DNA of 64,000 nucleotides from Nonomuraea polychroma (lineage in GTDB: Bacteria; Actinomycetota; Actinomycetes; Streptosporangiales; Streptosporangiaceae). Position numbers and translations under genes: made by a program. The DNA lies in NCBI RefSeq assembly GCF_004011505.1, contig NZ_SAUN01000001.1, positions 1,116,001-1,180,000 on the forward strand, written 5' to 3'. Under the pieces are notes generated by a model. That model did not search any database. It saw only the letters and a list, made by a program, of their open reading frames with translations, and was not told the DNA's origin. Below are positions 33,536-41,895 of this stretch, piece after piece (position 1 is the first letter of the stretch; every line of letters starts with the position of its first letter).

Positions 33536-34524
33536 GACGGGCGCTCCTTTCTGCGGCCCTTTCCGGCGCCGGCCAGCCCGCGCGGCATGATGAAGACGAC
33601 GGCGGCGAACAGCAGGCCCAGCACCAGCGGGCCGTGCCCGTCGATGGAGGCCGACAGGTTGTCGCGTACCAGCAGCACGATGGCCGCGCCCAGGCACGGC
33701 CCCCACAGGCTGCCGGCCCCGCCCATGACGACGCTGAGCAGGGCGAGCGCCGCGACCTCGAAGCCCAGGTCCCCGGGTGAGACGAACCGCGCCTGCGCCA
33801 CCCACAACGCGCCGCCCGCTCCCGCGACGGCTCCTGCCAGGCAGAACACGCCGTACCTGGCGAGCGCCGGACGGTAGCCGAGCGCCCGCATCCGGGCCTC
33901 GTTGTCGCGCACGCCGCGCAGCGTCCTGCCGTACGGGGACCGGACGACCAGCGCCACCCCCGCGAAGAGGACGACAGCCACCGCCAGCACCCACCAGTAG
34001 ACGAACCCGCTGGCGAGCAGCGGAGCGCCGAACAGGCTGATCGGCGGCATCCCCGCCAGGCCGTTGCTGCCGCCCACGGCCGACCAGGTGTCGGCCACCT
34101 GATGCACCGACTCGCCGATGGCCAGCGTCAGCATGAGGAAGACGATGCCCCGGGCCCGTACGGCGACCCACCCGGTGGCGGCCGCGGCGATCAATCCGGC
34201 CGCGAGCCCGGCGACCACCTGCACCATCGCGTCCGAGGTGACGTGGAGGCCGATGAGCACGGCCGTGTAGGCGCCGACGCCGAAGTAGGCGGCCTGACCG
34301 AGCGTGGGCAGGCCCGCGACCCCGGTCAGCAGGTCGACGCTGAGCACCAGCACCGCGAAGGCCAGCATCCGCGTCATCGTGGTCACCGGGTAGGCCCCGA
34401 GCACCATCGGCGCCGCCACCAGCACCGCGAGGACGGCGATGACGAGCGCCGCCTTGCGCGGCGAGGAGCGGGTCACCTCGGGGGCCACGGTCTCCGTCGG
34501 TTCCATGGTGGTAGTGACCTTCAC
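33532..34524 (-). CDS. Branched-chain-type ABC importer permease (LivM)
   Basis: A 330-residue membrane permease with about eight hydrophobic helices. A short polar N-terminal tail precedes RKAALVIAVLAVLVAAPMVLG. The LivM hallmark GRTLRGVRDNEARMRALGY is present, followed by the docking-loop region. The GTG at 34524 overlaps the LivH stop by 4 nt. With LivH it forms the translocation path. Confidence 0.92.
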   Translation of the reverse strand: MKVTTTMEPTETVAPEVTRSSPRKAALVIAVLAVLVAAPMVLGAYPVTTMTRMLAFAVLVLSVDLLTGVAGLPTLGQAAYFGVGAYTAVLIGLHVTSDAMVQVVAGLAAGLIAAAATGWVAVRARGIVFLMLTLAIGESVHQVADTWSAVGGSNGLAGMPPISLFGAPLLASGFVYWWVLAVAVVLFAGVALVVRSPYGRTLRGVRDNEARMRALGYRPALARYGVFCLAGAVAGAGGALWVAQARFVSPGDLGFEVAALALLSVVMGGAGSLWGPCLGAAIVLLVRDNLSASIDGHGPLVLGLLFAAVVFIMPRGLAGAGKGRRKERPS

Positions 34525-35393
34525 GCGCGCACCGCCCCGCCGGTGGGCAGCAGACCGGCCGGGCGCAGCAGGAGCACCAGACCCATCGCGGCGAAGATCA
34601 GGAAGGAGGCGTACTCCGGCAGCAACGAGGTGCCGAGTGCCTGCACCTGCCCGATGAGGACGGCGCCGAGCAACGCACCGCGGACCGAGCCGAGGCCGCC
34701 GATGACCACCACGACCAGCGCCAGCAGCAACACCTTCTCGTCCAGCCCCGGCTGGGCGCCCAGGATCGGCCCGGCCAGCACCCCGCCGACCGCCGCCAGG
34801 GCGGCCCCTGCCGCGAACACCCCCACCAATACCCGTCCGGTGTTGATGCCGAGCGCCGACACCATGCTGCGGTCGGCGACCGTCGCGCGGATCACCGAGC
34901 CGAGGACGCTCCGCTCGACCAGGACGTAGACGGCGACCGCCAGCACCACCCCGAACCCGATCACCAGCAGCCGGTAGACCGGGTAGGTCTCGCCGAACAC
35001 GACGACGCTCCCCGCGACGGGGGCGGGCGCGGCGATGGAGTGCACGTCGTTGCCGAAGAAGATCGACAACAGCTCGGCGACCACGAGGGAGACGCCGAGC
35101 GTGAGCAGGGCCTGGTCGAGATGGTGCGGCGTGGCCCTGGTCAGGCCCGCGAGCACGCCGCCCAGCAGGGCCCCCAACCCGGCGGCGAGCAGCACCGCCA
35201 GGACGAAGGCCCCCAGGCCGGCGCCGTCGGCGACCAGCGCCACCGCGACGTAGGCGCCGACCAGGTAGACCGCGCCGTGCGCCAGGTTGAGCACGTCCAT
35301 CATGCCGAACACCAGGGACAACCCGAGCGCGATCGCGAACAGCAGCGAGCCCATCGCCAGCCCGTTGAGCACGCTGACCAGGTGCCCGGTCAT
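34521..35393 (-). CDS. Branched-chain-type ABC importer permease (LivH)
   Basis: A 290-residue permease. The N-terminal GLAMGSLLFAIALGLSLVFG and MDVLNLAHGAVYLVGAYVA are the classic LivH signature. The later SVIRATVADRSMVSALGIN and GGLGSVRGALLGA are also typical. The ATG at 35393 overlaps the binding-protein stop as ATGA. It is the second gene of the operon. Confidence 0.92.
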   Translation of the reverse strand: MTGHLVSVLNGLAMGSLLFAIALGLSLVFGMMDVLNLAHGAVYLVGAYVAVALVADGAGLGAFVLAVLLAAGLGALLGGVLAGLTRATPHHLDQALLTLGVSLVVAELLSIFFGNDVHSIAAPAPVAGSVVVFGETYPVYRLLVIGFGVVLAVAVYVLVERSVLGSVIRATVADRSMVSALGINTGRVLVGVFAAGAALAAVGGVLAGPILGAQPGLDEKVLLLALVVVVIGGLGSVRGALLGAVLIGQVQALGTSLLPEYASFLIFAAMGLVLLLRPAGLLPTGGAVRA

Positions 35394-36583
35394 GGGGCCC
35401 CGCTGAGCGGTCCGGCGACCGCGTTGACGACGGCGCCGCCGCTGGATTTGACCTCGCGCAGGTAGTACGTCTGCTGGGGGTCGTGGTTGGCGTCGAAGCT
35501 CCACTGGCCACGGGGGCTGTCGACGGGGCCGACCGAGCCCAGCGCCTTGACCAGCTCGTCGCCGCTCCCGGTGGGCGCGTTCGCGAGGGCCTTGTCGAGC
35601 ACGGCCGCGGCGTCGTAGGCCTGCACCGCGTACACCGTGGGCGCTTCGTTGTAGGCCTTGCGGTAGGCGGCCACGAACTCCTTGTTGCGCGGGGTGTCCA
35701 GCTCGGTGGAGTAGTGCAGGGAGGTCTTCACGCCGACCGCTGCCTCGCCCTGCGCGTCGAGCACGCCGCCCTCGGTGAGGAAGCCCGTGGCGTACAGGGG
35801 CGTCTTGTCGGCCAGCCCGAACTGCCGGTACTGCTTGACGAAGTTGACCGCCTCGGCACCCGCGTAGAAGCTGTAGACGGCCTTGGCGCCGGAGCCGCGG
35901 ATCGCCGACAGGAACGGCTGGAAGTCCTGGGTCTTGCCGAACGGTGTGTACTTCTCGCCGGCGACCTTGCCGCCGGCCGCCTCGAACGTCTTGCGGAACC
36001 CGGCGATCATCTCCTTGCCCGCGGCGTAGTCGGCGGCGATGAGGTACACGCCGCCGTCGGCCTCCTTGGCCACCTCGGGGCCGAGCGCGGCCGCGACCTT
36101 GCCGTTGGAGAAGCTCGTACGCCAGACGTAGTCGGACTTGCTCGCGCCGGTGATGTCGTTGGCGCCGGCGTTGGCGATCAGCAGCAGCTTCTTGGACTCG
36201 TGGAAGAAGTCCCGCAGGCCGAGCGCGGTGGCGGAGTTGACCACCCCGACGACCGCGGTGGCCTGATCCTGGGTCACCAGCTTCTGCGCGGCGGGCACGC
36301 CGGTCTGCGGCCCTTCGCCCTCGTCGGCGGCCACGACCTCGACGGTGCGCCCGCCCAGCTTGCCGCTGTGCTGGTCAAGGTAGAACTGGAATCCATTGCG
36401 CATGTCCTCGCCGAGCGGGGCGTAGACCCCCGACAGCGGAACCAGCAAACCTATCTTCACGGGTCCCGCGGTCGACTCGCCGCCGGACTGGGTCAGGCTC
36501 GAACCCGCACAACCCGACAGCGCGAGCAGGACGACGGCGGTGCCGGGTCGTAGCGTATGGAAAACAGTGGAGAGAACACCCAT
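35390..36583 (-). CDS. Branched-chain-type ABC importer binding lipoprotein (LivK-like)
   Basis: A 397-residue binding protein of the amino-acid/amide/urea (HAAT) class. The signal peptide ends in LLALSGC, a clear lipobox. The mature domain starts VKIGLLVPLSGVYAPLGEDMRNG, the family entry motif. It also has VVGVVNSATALGLRDFFHE and GKTQDFQPFLSAIRGSGAKAVY. Members of this class bind amino acids or aromatic acids. It heads the leftward operon that ends with the alcohol and aldehyde dehydrogenases and faces the benzoyl-CoA genes across a 294-nt divergent promoter region. Aromatic uptake is therefore the best inference. Confidence 0.9.
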   Translation of the reverse strand: MGVLSTVFHTLRPGTAVVLLALSGCAGSSLTQSGGESTAGPVKIGLLVPLSGVYAPLGEDMRNGFQFYLDQHSGKLGGRTVEVVAADEGEGPQTGVPAAQKLVTQDQATAVVGVVNSATALGLRDFFHESKKLLLIANAGANDITGASKSDYVWRTSFSNGKVAAALGPEVAKEADGGVYLIAADYAAGKEMIAGFRKTFEAAGGKVAGEKYTPFGKTQDFQPFLSAIRGSGAKAVYSFYAGAEAVNFVKQYRQFGLADKTPLYATGFLTEGGVLDAQGEAAVGVKTSLHYSTELDTPRNKEFVAAYRKAYNEAPTVYAVQAYDAAAVLDKALANAPTGSGDELVKALGSVGPVDSPRGQWSFDANHDPQQTYYLREVKSSGGAVVNAVAGPLSGAP

Positions 36584-36792
36584 GTGCGGCTCCCGGGGGA
36601 TGACGTCGGCGTCAGTGCGCTGACACGGTGGGCACAGAATCCACAGATGGGTGTTGTGGCGTCAAGAGTCTGTAACAAATCGATACCTCGTTGAGCTGCG
36701 AGACGTCATGTGTGGATCGTCCCGGTGGTTCCTCTCGGCTCCCAGTTGAATCTGGCTTAGCGTGTCGATGCAGGTCACGCTGGTGTGGCCCG

Positions 36793-36835
36793 GCGTTGCG
36801 TCAACACAATCTGCTACATATGTCTTTCGCAACGC
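36793..36835. promoter_or_regulatory. Spaced inverted repeat in the divergent aromatic promoter
   Basis: GCGTTGCG (36793-36800) and CGCAACGC (36828-36835) are exact complements 27 nt apart, upstream of the rightward operon. The interval contains TGCTACA, also found at the start of the motif before boxC and before the enoyl-CoA hydratase. It may be a binding site for the PaaX-type regulator; this is a guess from position. Confidence 0.35.
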
Positions 36836-36877
36836 GATGAAAGTGTGGCAAGTTTGGGATGTGAGCGGAGGATTGCG

Positions 36878-37735
36878 ATGACCCGGACGTTGCCGGACCG
36901 GTGCGGCGTGGTAGGCGGCGGGCGCATGGGCGCCGGCATCGCCCACGCCCTCCTGCTGGCCGGTTGTGAGATCACACTGGTGGAGCGCGACGAGAAGGCC
37001 GCGACCGCCGCCCGCGACCGGGTGGCCCGCGCCGTCCGGGCCAGCGCCGAGCGTGGCCTGATCGAGGACGCCGACGAGCCGATGACCCGCCTGCACCCGG
37101 TCACCGGCCCCGCCGGCCTGGCCGGATGCGGGCTGGTGATCGAGGCGGTGCCCGAGGACCTCGATCTCAAGCTCGTCACACTCCGCGCCGTCGAGGACGC
37201 GGTCGAGCCGGAGGCGGTCATCGCCTCCAACACCAGCAGCATCTCGCTCGGCACCCTCGCCGAGGCGCTCGCCCGGCCCGGACGTTTCCTCGGGCTGCAC
37301 TTCTTCAACCCCGTCCCGGCGAGCAGGCTCGTCGAGGTGGTGATCGCCTCCGCCACCGAACCGGCCCTGCGGGACCGCGCCGTGGCGTGGGTGGAGGAGA
37401 TCGGCAAGACCGCCGTGGTCGTCCGCGACTCGCCCGGCTTCGCCAGCAGCAGGCTGGGCGTCATCCTCGGCCTGGAGGCGATCCGCATGGTCGAGTCCGG
37501 CGTCGCCACGGCCGAGGACATCGACGCCGCGATGACGCTCGGCTACGGCCACCCGATCGGACCACTGCGCCTCACCGACCTCGTCGGCCTGGACGTCCGG
37601 CTGGGCATCGCCCGCTACCTCGAACGTGAGCTGGGCCCCCGCTTCGCCCCGCCGGACCTGCTCGTCCGGCTCGTCGAGCAGGGCCGTCTCGGACGCAAGA
37701 CCGGCAAGGGCTTCTACGACTGGAGTGACGCATGA
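36878..37735 (+). CDS. 3-hydroxyacyl-CoA dehydrogenase (PaaH-like)
   Basis: A 285-residue NAD-dependent dehydrogenase. The Rossmann start reads GVVGGGRMGAGIAHALLLAG, followed by VIEAVPEDLDLK, NTSSISL and LGLHFFNPVPASRLVEVV with the catalytic His. RDSPGFASSRL opens the C-terminal helical domain. Length matches 3-hydroxybutyryl/3-hydroxyadipyl-CoA dehydrogenases. CGGAGGA precedes the ATG. It leads the rightward operon, overlapping boxD by 4 nt. In the box pathway it would oxidise the 3-hydroxyadipyl-CoA formed by hydration of the ring-opened product, giving 3-oxoadipyl-CoA. Confidence 0.87.
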   Translation: MTRTLPDRCGVVGGGRMGAGIAHALLLAGCEITLVERDEKAATAARDRVARAVRASAERGLIEDADEPMTRLHPVTGPAGLAGCGLVIEAVPEDLDLKLVTLRAVEDAVEPEAVIASNTSSISLGTLAEALARPGRFLGLHFFNPVPASRLVEVVIASATEPALRDRAVAWVEEIGKTAVVVRDSPGFASSRLGVILGLEAIRMVESGVATAEDIDAAMTLGYGHPIGPLRLTDLVGLDVRLGIARYLERELGPRFAPPDLLVRLVEQGRLGRKTGKGFYDWSDA

Positions 37736-39306
37736 CGTTGCCGAGTTATCTCGAAGGCTCCTGGCGCACCGGCGCCGGCAAAGGCACGCCGGTCGCCGAC
37801 GCGGTCACCGGCGAGATCGTCACCCGGGTCACCAGCGAAGGGCTCGACCTGGCCGCCGCGGTGGCGTACGCACGGCGCACCGGCCTGGCATCGCTCGGCG
37901 AGCTGACCTTCCCGCAGCGGGCCGCCGCCCTCAAGGCCGCCGCGCTGGCGCTGCAGGAACGCAAGCAGGAGCTGTACGACCTGTCGGCGCGAGCCGGCGC
38001 CACCCGACGGGACGCCGCGGTCGACGTGGACGGCGGCATCGGCACGGCCCTGGTCTACGCGAGCCTCGCCCGCAAGGGCCTGCCCGATCACACGCTGATC
38101 GTCGAGGACGACCCGATCCCGCTCGGCAAGGGCGGCACGTTCGCGGGCCGGCACGTCCTCACCACGCCACGCGGGATCTCCCTGCAGATCAACGCCTTCA
38201 ACTTCCCGGTGTGGGGCATGCTGGAGAAGCTCGCCCCCGCGCTGCTCGCCGGGCTGCCGACGATCGTCAAGCCGGCCACCCCGACCGCGTACATCGCCGC
38301 CCAGGCCGTGCGCATCATCGCCGGCACGTTGCCGCCCGGCGCGATCCAGCTCGTCGCGGGAGGCGTCCCCGGCCTGCTCGACCTGCTCGGCGGTCAGGAC
38401 CACATCGGGTTCACCGGGTCGGCGGCCACGGCTGCCAGGCTGCGGGCCGACCCGGCCGTCACGCGCCGCTCGGCACGCTTCAACGCCGAGGCCGATTCGC
38501 TCAACTGCTCGGTCCTCGGCCCGGACGCCGTGCCGGGGGAGCCGGAGTTCGACCTGTTCGCCGATGCCCTTGTCACCGAGATGACGGTCAAGGCCGGGCA
38601 GAAGTGCACCGCCATCCGGCGCGCGTTCGTGCCCGCCCACCTCATGGACGCGGTGTCCGAGGCGGTCGAGGCCAGGCTGGCGCGGGTCGTCGTGGGCGCG
38701 CCCGGCGCCGAAGGCGTGACGATGGGCGCTCTCGTCGGCCTCGCGCAGCGCGACGACGTACGCGCCGCCGTCGCCCGGCTCACCGGAGCTCGCGAGGCCG
38801 GATCCATCGTGTACGGCGACCCGCACAAGGTCGAGGTCGTCGGCGCCGACGCCGAACGCGGCGCGTTCCTGTCGCCGCTGCTGCTACGCGCCGACGACGT
38901 GGACCGTCCCGAGCCGCACGAGGTGGAGGCGTTCGGACCGGTGAGCACGCTCATGCCCTACCGCGGCATCCCCGAGTTGCACGAGCTGATCGCCCGCGGC
39001 GAGGGGTCCCTGGCCGGCTCGGTGGTCTCCCACGACACCGACTTCGTGCGGCAGGTCGTGCTCGGCGCGGCCGCCCACCACGGCCGCCTCCTGGTGCTCG
39101 ACCGCGACAGCGCGGGGGAGTCCACCGGGCACGGCACGCCCATGCCGCAGCTCGTCCACGGCGGGCCGGGCCGCGCCGGCGGCGGCGAGGAGGAGGGCGG
39201 GCTGCGTGCCGTGCACGCCCACCTCCAGCGCACCGCACTCCAGGGCGGCCCAGAGATTCTCGACGCGATCGTCAACAGAGACATGCAGACAGGAGAGCAG
39301 CGATGA
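37732..39306 (+). CDS. boxD: 3,4-dehydroadipyl-CoA semialdehyde dehydrogenase
   Basis: A 524-residue aldehyde dehydrogenase of the PaaZ-N/BoxD type. The start SYLEGSWRTGAGKGTPVAD and YDLSARAGATRRDAAVDVDGG are typical of this branch. Later comes QINAFNFPVWGMLEKLAPALLAG. The catalytic Cys is in VKAGQKCTAIRRAF. No MaoC hydratase domain follows, which distinguishes it from PaaZ. It should oxidise the semialdehyde left after ring opening by BoxC to 3,4-dehydroadipyl-CoA. It overlaps the dehydrogenase before it and boxB after it by 4 nt each, a tight operon. Confidence 0.88.
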   Translation: MTLPSYLEGSWRTGAGKGTPVADAVTGEIVTRVTSEGLDLAAAVAYARRTGLASLGELTFPQRAAALKAAALALQERKQELYDLSARAGATRRDAAVDVDGGIGTALVYASLARKGLPDHTLIVEDDPIPLGKGGTFAGRHVLTTPRGISLQINAFNFPVWGMLEKLAPALLAGLPTIVKPATPTAYIAAQAVRIIAGTLPPGAIQLVAGGVPGLLDLLGGQDHIGFTGSAATAARLRADPAVTRRSARFNAEADSLNCSVLGPDAVPGEPEFDLFADALVTEMTVKAGQKCTAIRRAFVPAHLMDAVSEAVEARLARVVVGAPGAEGVTMGALVGLAQRDDVRAAVARLTGAREAGSIVYGDPHKVEVVGADAERGAFLSPLLLRADDVDRPEPHEVEAFGPVSTLMPYRGIPELHELIARGEGSLAGSVVSHDTDFVRQVVLGAAAHHGRLLVLDRDSAGESTGHGTPMPQLVHGGPGRAGGGEEEGGLRAVHAHLQRTALQGGPEILDAIVNRDMQTGEQR

Positions 39307-40781
39307 GCACCGACTCCCGCACCGGCGCCGCCCCCTCGCCCAGCGGCCCCCTCAGCCGGGTCGACTACAGCGAGCGCATCCCCAACAACGTCAACCTGGC
39401 CGGTGACCGCCGCCTGCAGCGCGCGCTCGAAGGCTGGCAGCCGAAGTTCCTCGACTGGTGGAAGCAGCTCGGCCCGGCCCTGCCGACCAAGGACGTCTAC
39501 CTGCGCACCGCCGTGGCGGTGGGCCGCGACGGGTGGGCGCACTTCGACCACGTCCCCATGGACGAATACCGCTGGGGCATCTTCCTGGCCGAGCGGGACC
39601 CCGACCGCAAGGTCAACTTCGGCAAGCACAAGGGCGAGCCGGCCTGGCAGGAGGTGCCCGGCGAGCACAGGGCCGACCTGATGCGCCTGATCGTCGTGCA
39701 GGGCGACACCGAGCCCGCCTCCGTCGAGCAGCAACGCGTCCTCGGCCACACCGCGCCCAGCATCTACGACCTGCGCAACCTCTTCCAGGTCAACGTGGAG
39801 GAGGGCCGCCACCTGTGGGCGATGGTCTACCTCCTGCACGCCTACTTCGGCAGGGAGGGGCGCGAGGAGGCCGAGCAGCTGCTCAAGCGCAACTCGGGCG
39901 ACCTCGACGCGCCGCGCATCCTCGGCGCGTTCAACGAGGAGACCACGGACTGGCTGCAGTTCTTCATGTTCACCTACTTCACCGACCGGGACGGCAAGTA
40001 TCAGCTCGGCACGTTGAAGGAGTCGGCGTTCGACCCGCTCGCGCGTACCTGCGAGTTCATGCTGAAGGAGGAGGCCCACCACATGTTCGTGGGCACCACC
40101 GGCGTGCAGCGGGTCCTGGAGCGCACCGCCGAGCTCATGAAGGAGCACGAGACGGCCGACATCCACCCGCACGGCGGCATCCCCCTGGACATCATCCAGA
40201 AGTACCTGAACTTCCAGTTCTCGGTGTCGATGGACCTGTTCGGCTCGGAGCAGTCCACCAATGCCGGCAACTACTACAGCTCCGGCCTGAAGGGCAGGTG
40301 GATGGAGACCCGGCGCAAGGACGACCACGTGCTGCTGGACGCCACCCGCGAGCTGCGTTACGTCGAGGACGGCCAGATCAAGACGAAGACGGTGCCGATG
40401 CTCAGCGCGCTCAACCTCGACCTGCGCGACGAGTACGTCGCCGACTGCGCCAACGGCATACGCCGCTGGAACCAGGCGCTGGAGGACGCCGGCCTCAGCG
40501 AACGGCTCTACCTGCCGCACGAGGGCTTCAACCGCAAGGTCGGCGTGTACGCCGGACACCACCTCACCCCGCAGGGCGAGGTCGTCGACGAGGCCTCCTG
40601 GCAGGCCCGCGCCGACGAGTGGCTGCCCACGCCCGAAGACCGCGAGAAGGTGGCCAGCCTGATGGTCCCCGAGTACGAGTACGGCAAGTTCGCCGGCTGG
40701 ATCGCCCCGCCGAAGACCGGCATCAACGACCAGCCGGTCGAGTTCGACTACGTGCACCTGGCCGACGAGGGGCTCCTCTAG
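39303..40781 (+). CDS. boxB: Benzoyl-CoA 2,3-epoxidase oxygenase subunit
   Basis: A 492-residue diiron oxygenase that adds O2-derived oxygen to benzoyl-CoA, forming 2,3-epoxybenzoyl-CoA. Resemblance to Azoarcus BoxB is strong along the whole length: YSERIPNNVNL at the start, QGDTEPASVEQQR, YDLRNLFQVNVEEGRHLW, DPLARTCEFMLKEEAHHMFVG and YLNFQFSVSMDLFG. Iron-binding carboxylates and His are visible in DTEPAS, VEEGRH and EEAHH. The reaction needs electrons from a reductase, here probably the ferredoxin pair downstream. It ends the first rightward operon, before a convergent PaaX-type regulator. Confidence 0.95.
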   Translation: MSTDSRTGAAPSPSGPLSRVDYSERIPNNVNLAGDRRLQRALEGWQPKFLDWWKQLGPALPTKDVYLRTAVAVGRDGWAHFDHVPMDEYRWGIFLAERDPDRKVNFGKHKGEPAWQEVPGEHRADLMRLIVVQGDTEPASVEQQRVLGHTAPSIYDLRNLFQVNVEEGRHLWAMVYLLHAYFGREGREEAEQLLKRNSGDLDAPRILGAFNEETTDWLQFFMFTYFTDRDGKYQLGTLKESAFDPLARTCEFMLKEEAHHMFVGTTGVQRVLERTAELMKEHETADIHPHGGIPLDIIQKYLNFQFSVSMDLFGSEQSTNAGNYYSSGLKGRWMETRRKDDHVLLDATRELRYVEDGQIKTKTVPMLSALNLDLRDEYVADCANGIRRWNQALEDAGLSERLYLPHEGFNRKVGVYAGHHLTPQGEVVDEASWQARADEWLPTPEDREKVASLMVPEYEYGKFAGWIAPPKTGINDQPVEFDYVHLADEGLL

Positions 40782-40803
40782 GAACGGCCTCGTCCAGGAG
40801 CGG

Positions 40804-40877
40804 GCGGCGGTCAGGATGGGCGGCGGTCAGGAACCGGCGGCGGTCAGGAACGGGCGGCGGTCAGGAACGGGCGGCGG
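40804..40877. repeat. 16-17-nt tandem minisatellite, about 4.5 copies
   Basis: The core GCGGCGGTCAGGA starts at 40804, 40820, 40837 and 40854, with a partial copy from 40871. It fills the short gap between boxB and the convergent PaaX-type gene. The PaaX-type stop codon (complement of 40861-40863) lies inside a repeat unit. Copy number probably varies by slippage. Confidence 0.9.
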
Positions 40878-41766
40878 CGCCCTCGTCCATGCGGTCCCAC
40901 TCGGCCTGGGCACGCCGGTGCCACCGGTTGTGCCGGTCGTGGAAGACGGCCGCCGCCCGTGGCCCGGGCCAGTCGTGCTCGAGCAGCTCGGCCGGCAGGT
41001 CGGGGTCGAGGAACGGGAAGCGCCGCCACTCCTGGATGAGCAGCACCTGGTGGACGAACGCGTCGCGGTCGGACTCGGCGGCGAGGCCCTCGAACCGTTC
41101 GATGAAGGCCAGGTAGCGCTTCTCCACGTCGTCGAGGTCCCACGCCGCGTTGATCAGCTTGGCGGCGTCGCCGATGCTCGCCGACGGACCGGTCCAGGCG
41201 TAGGCGCGGTCGGTGAGGTCGAGCTCGTGGATGACGTCCCTGACCGCGGCCTCCTTGGAGACGTCGGGGACGATCCAGAGCGTGGGGGAGGGCGAGCCGA
41301 GCCCGAGCCAGGTGAGCTTGGTGCGCAGGCGGTGGCGCAGCTGGCGCTGGGTCTCCGGCACCCCGGCCGTGAGGACGAGCCAGCGGCCGTCCCAGGCGTG
41401 CGGCCCGCGCATGAAGCCGTAGATGCGTTCGGTGCCCTCGCGCAGCAGCCGGTCGCCGGCCTCGGTCAGGTTCCAGCGCACCTTGCGGCCGTGTCGCACC
41501 GACGTGAGCAGGCCTTCGGCCGCGGTGCGGGACAGGGCCTGGCGCGCGGACTTCTCCTCGATGCCGAGGGCACCGAGCGCGGTGACGAGGGTGCCCGTCC
41601 AGACCTCGCCGCTGCGCGGCAGCACGAACTCGCCGAGGACCGTCAGCAGGAGCGAGCGGGCGCTGGCGCCGGTCGGGCGCCGATCGGCCGCCCGGCCGTT
41701 CTCCGTGCGCGCTTCGCGCGGGGCCACGTCTGCCCTCCTGTGCTTCGACTCGCTGGTGACGCGCAT
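40861..41766 (-). CDS. PaaX-family transcriptional repressor
   Basis: A 301-residue regulator of the PaaX type. An N-terminal disordered lead precedes the winged helix (LLLTVLGEFVLPRSGEVWTGTLVTALGALGIEEKSARQALSRTAAEGLL). The central PaaX domain follows, with GRKVRWNLTEAGDRLL, then RWLVLTAGVPETQRQLRHRLRTKLTWLG and the C-terminal FVHQVLLIQEWRRFPFLDPDLP. PaaX proteins repress aromatic-CoA catabolism and respond to an aryl-CoA. It is divergent from boxC and convergent with boxB, so it probably represses the box operons with benzoyl-CoA as inducer. The ligand is inferred. Confidence 0.88.
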   Translation of the reverse strand: MRVTSESKHRRADVAPREARTENGRAADRRPTGASARSLLLTVLGEFVLPRSGEVWTGTLVTALGALGIEEKSARQALSRTAAEGLLTSVRHGRKVRWNLTEAGDRLLREGTERIYGFMRGPHAWDGRWLVLTAGVPETQRQLRHRLRTKLTWLGLGSPSPTLWIVPDVSKEAAVRDVIHELDLTDRAYAWTGPSASIGDAAKLINAAWDLDDVEKRYLAFIERFEGLAAESDRDAFVHQVLLIQEWRRFPFLDPDLPAELLEHDWPGPRAAAVFHDRHNRWHRRAQAEWDRMDEGAAARS

Positions 41767-41816
41767 TCTGCCAGGTTAGGCAACCCTGCGCGTAGGGCGA
41801 GCCCAGTCTCCCAAAA

Positions 41817-41839
41817 TGCTACAAACACTTGACGATACA
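41817..41839. promoter_or_regulatory. Candidate box-regulon operator, copy 1
   Basis: The 23-nt element reads TGCTACA, then 4 nt, CTTGA, 1 nt, GATAC, 1 nt. It lies in the divergent promoter between the PaaX-type gene and boxC. A second copy with 18 of 23 identical positions precedes the enoyl-CoA hydratase 6.8 kb away. It could be the PaaX-type binding site or part of a shared promoter. Confidence 0.5.
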
Positions 41840-41895
41840 TCTGCGAAACGTCGAACATTGAAGACGCAAGCCCCCTTCGCCTCCTGGAGCGCGCA

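Noticed and set aside
36671..36687. TGTAACAAATCGATACC as a further copy of the box motif
   Set aside because: It shares only scattered bases and has different spacing from the two good copies.
40804..40877. Short repeats as a CRISPR array
   Set aside because: Units are contiguous with almost no spacer and no cas genes are nearby; it is a minisatellite.
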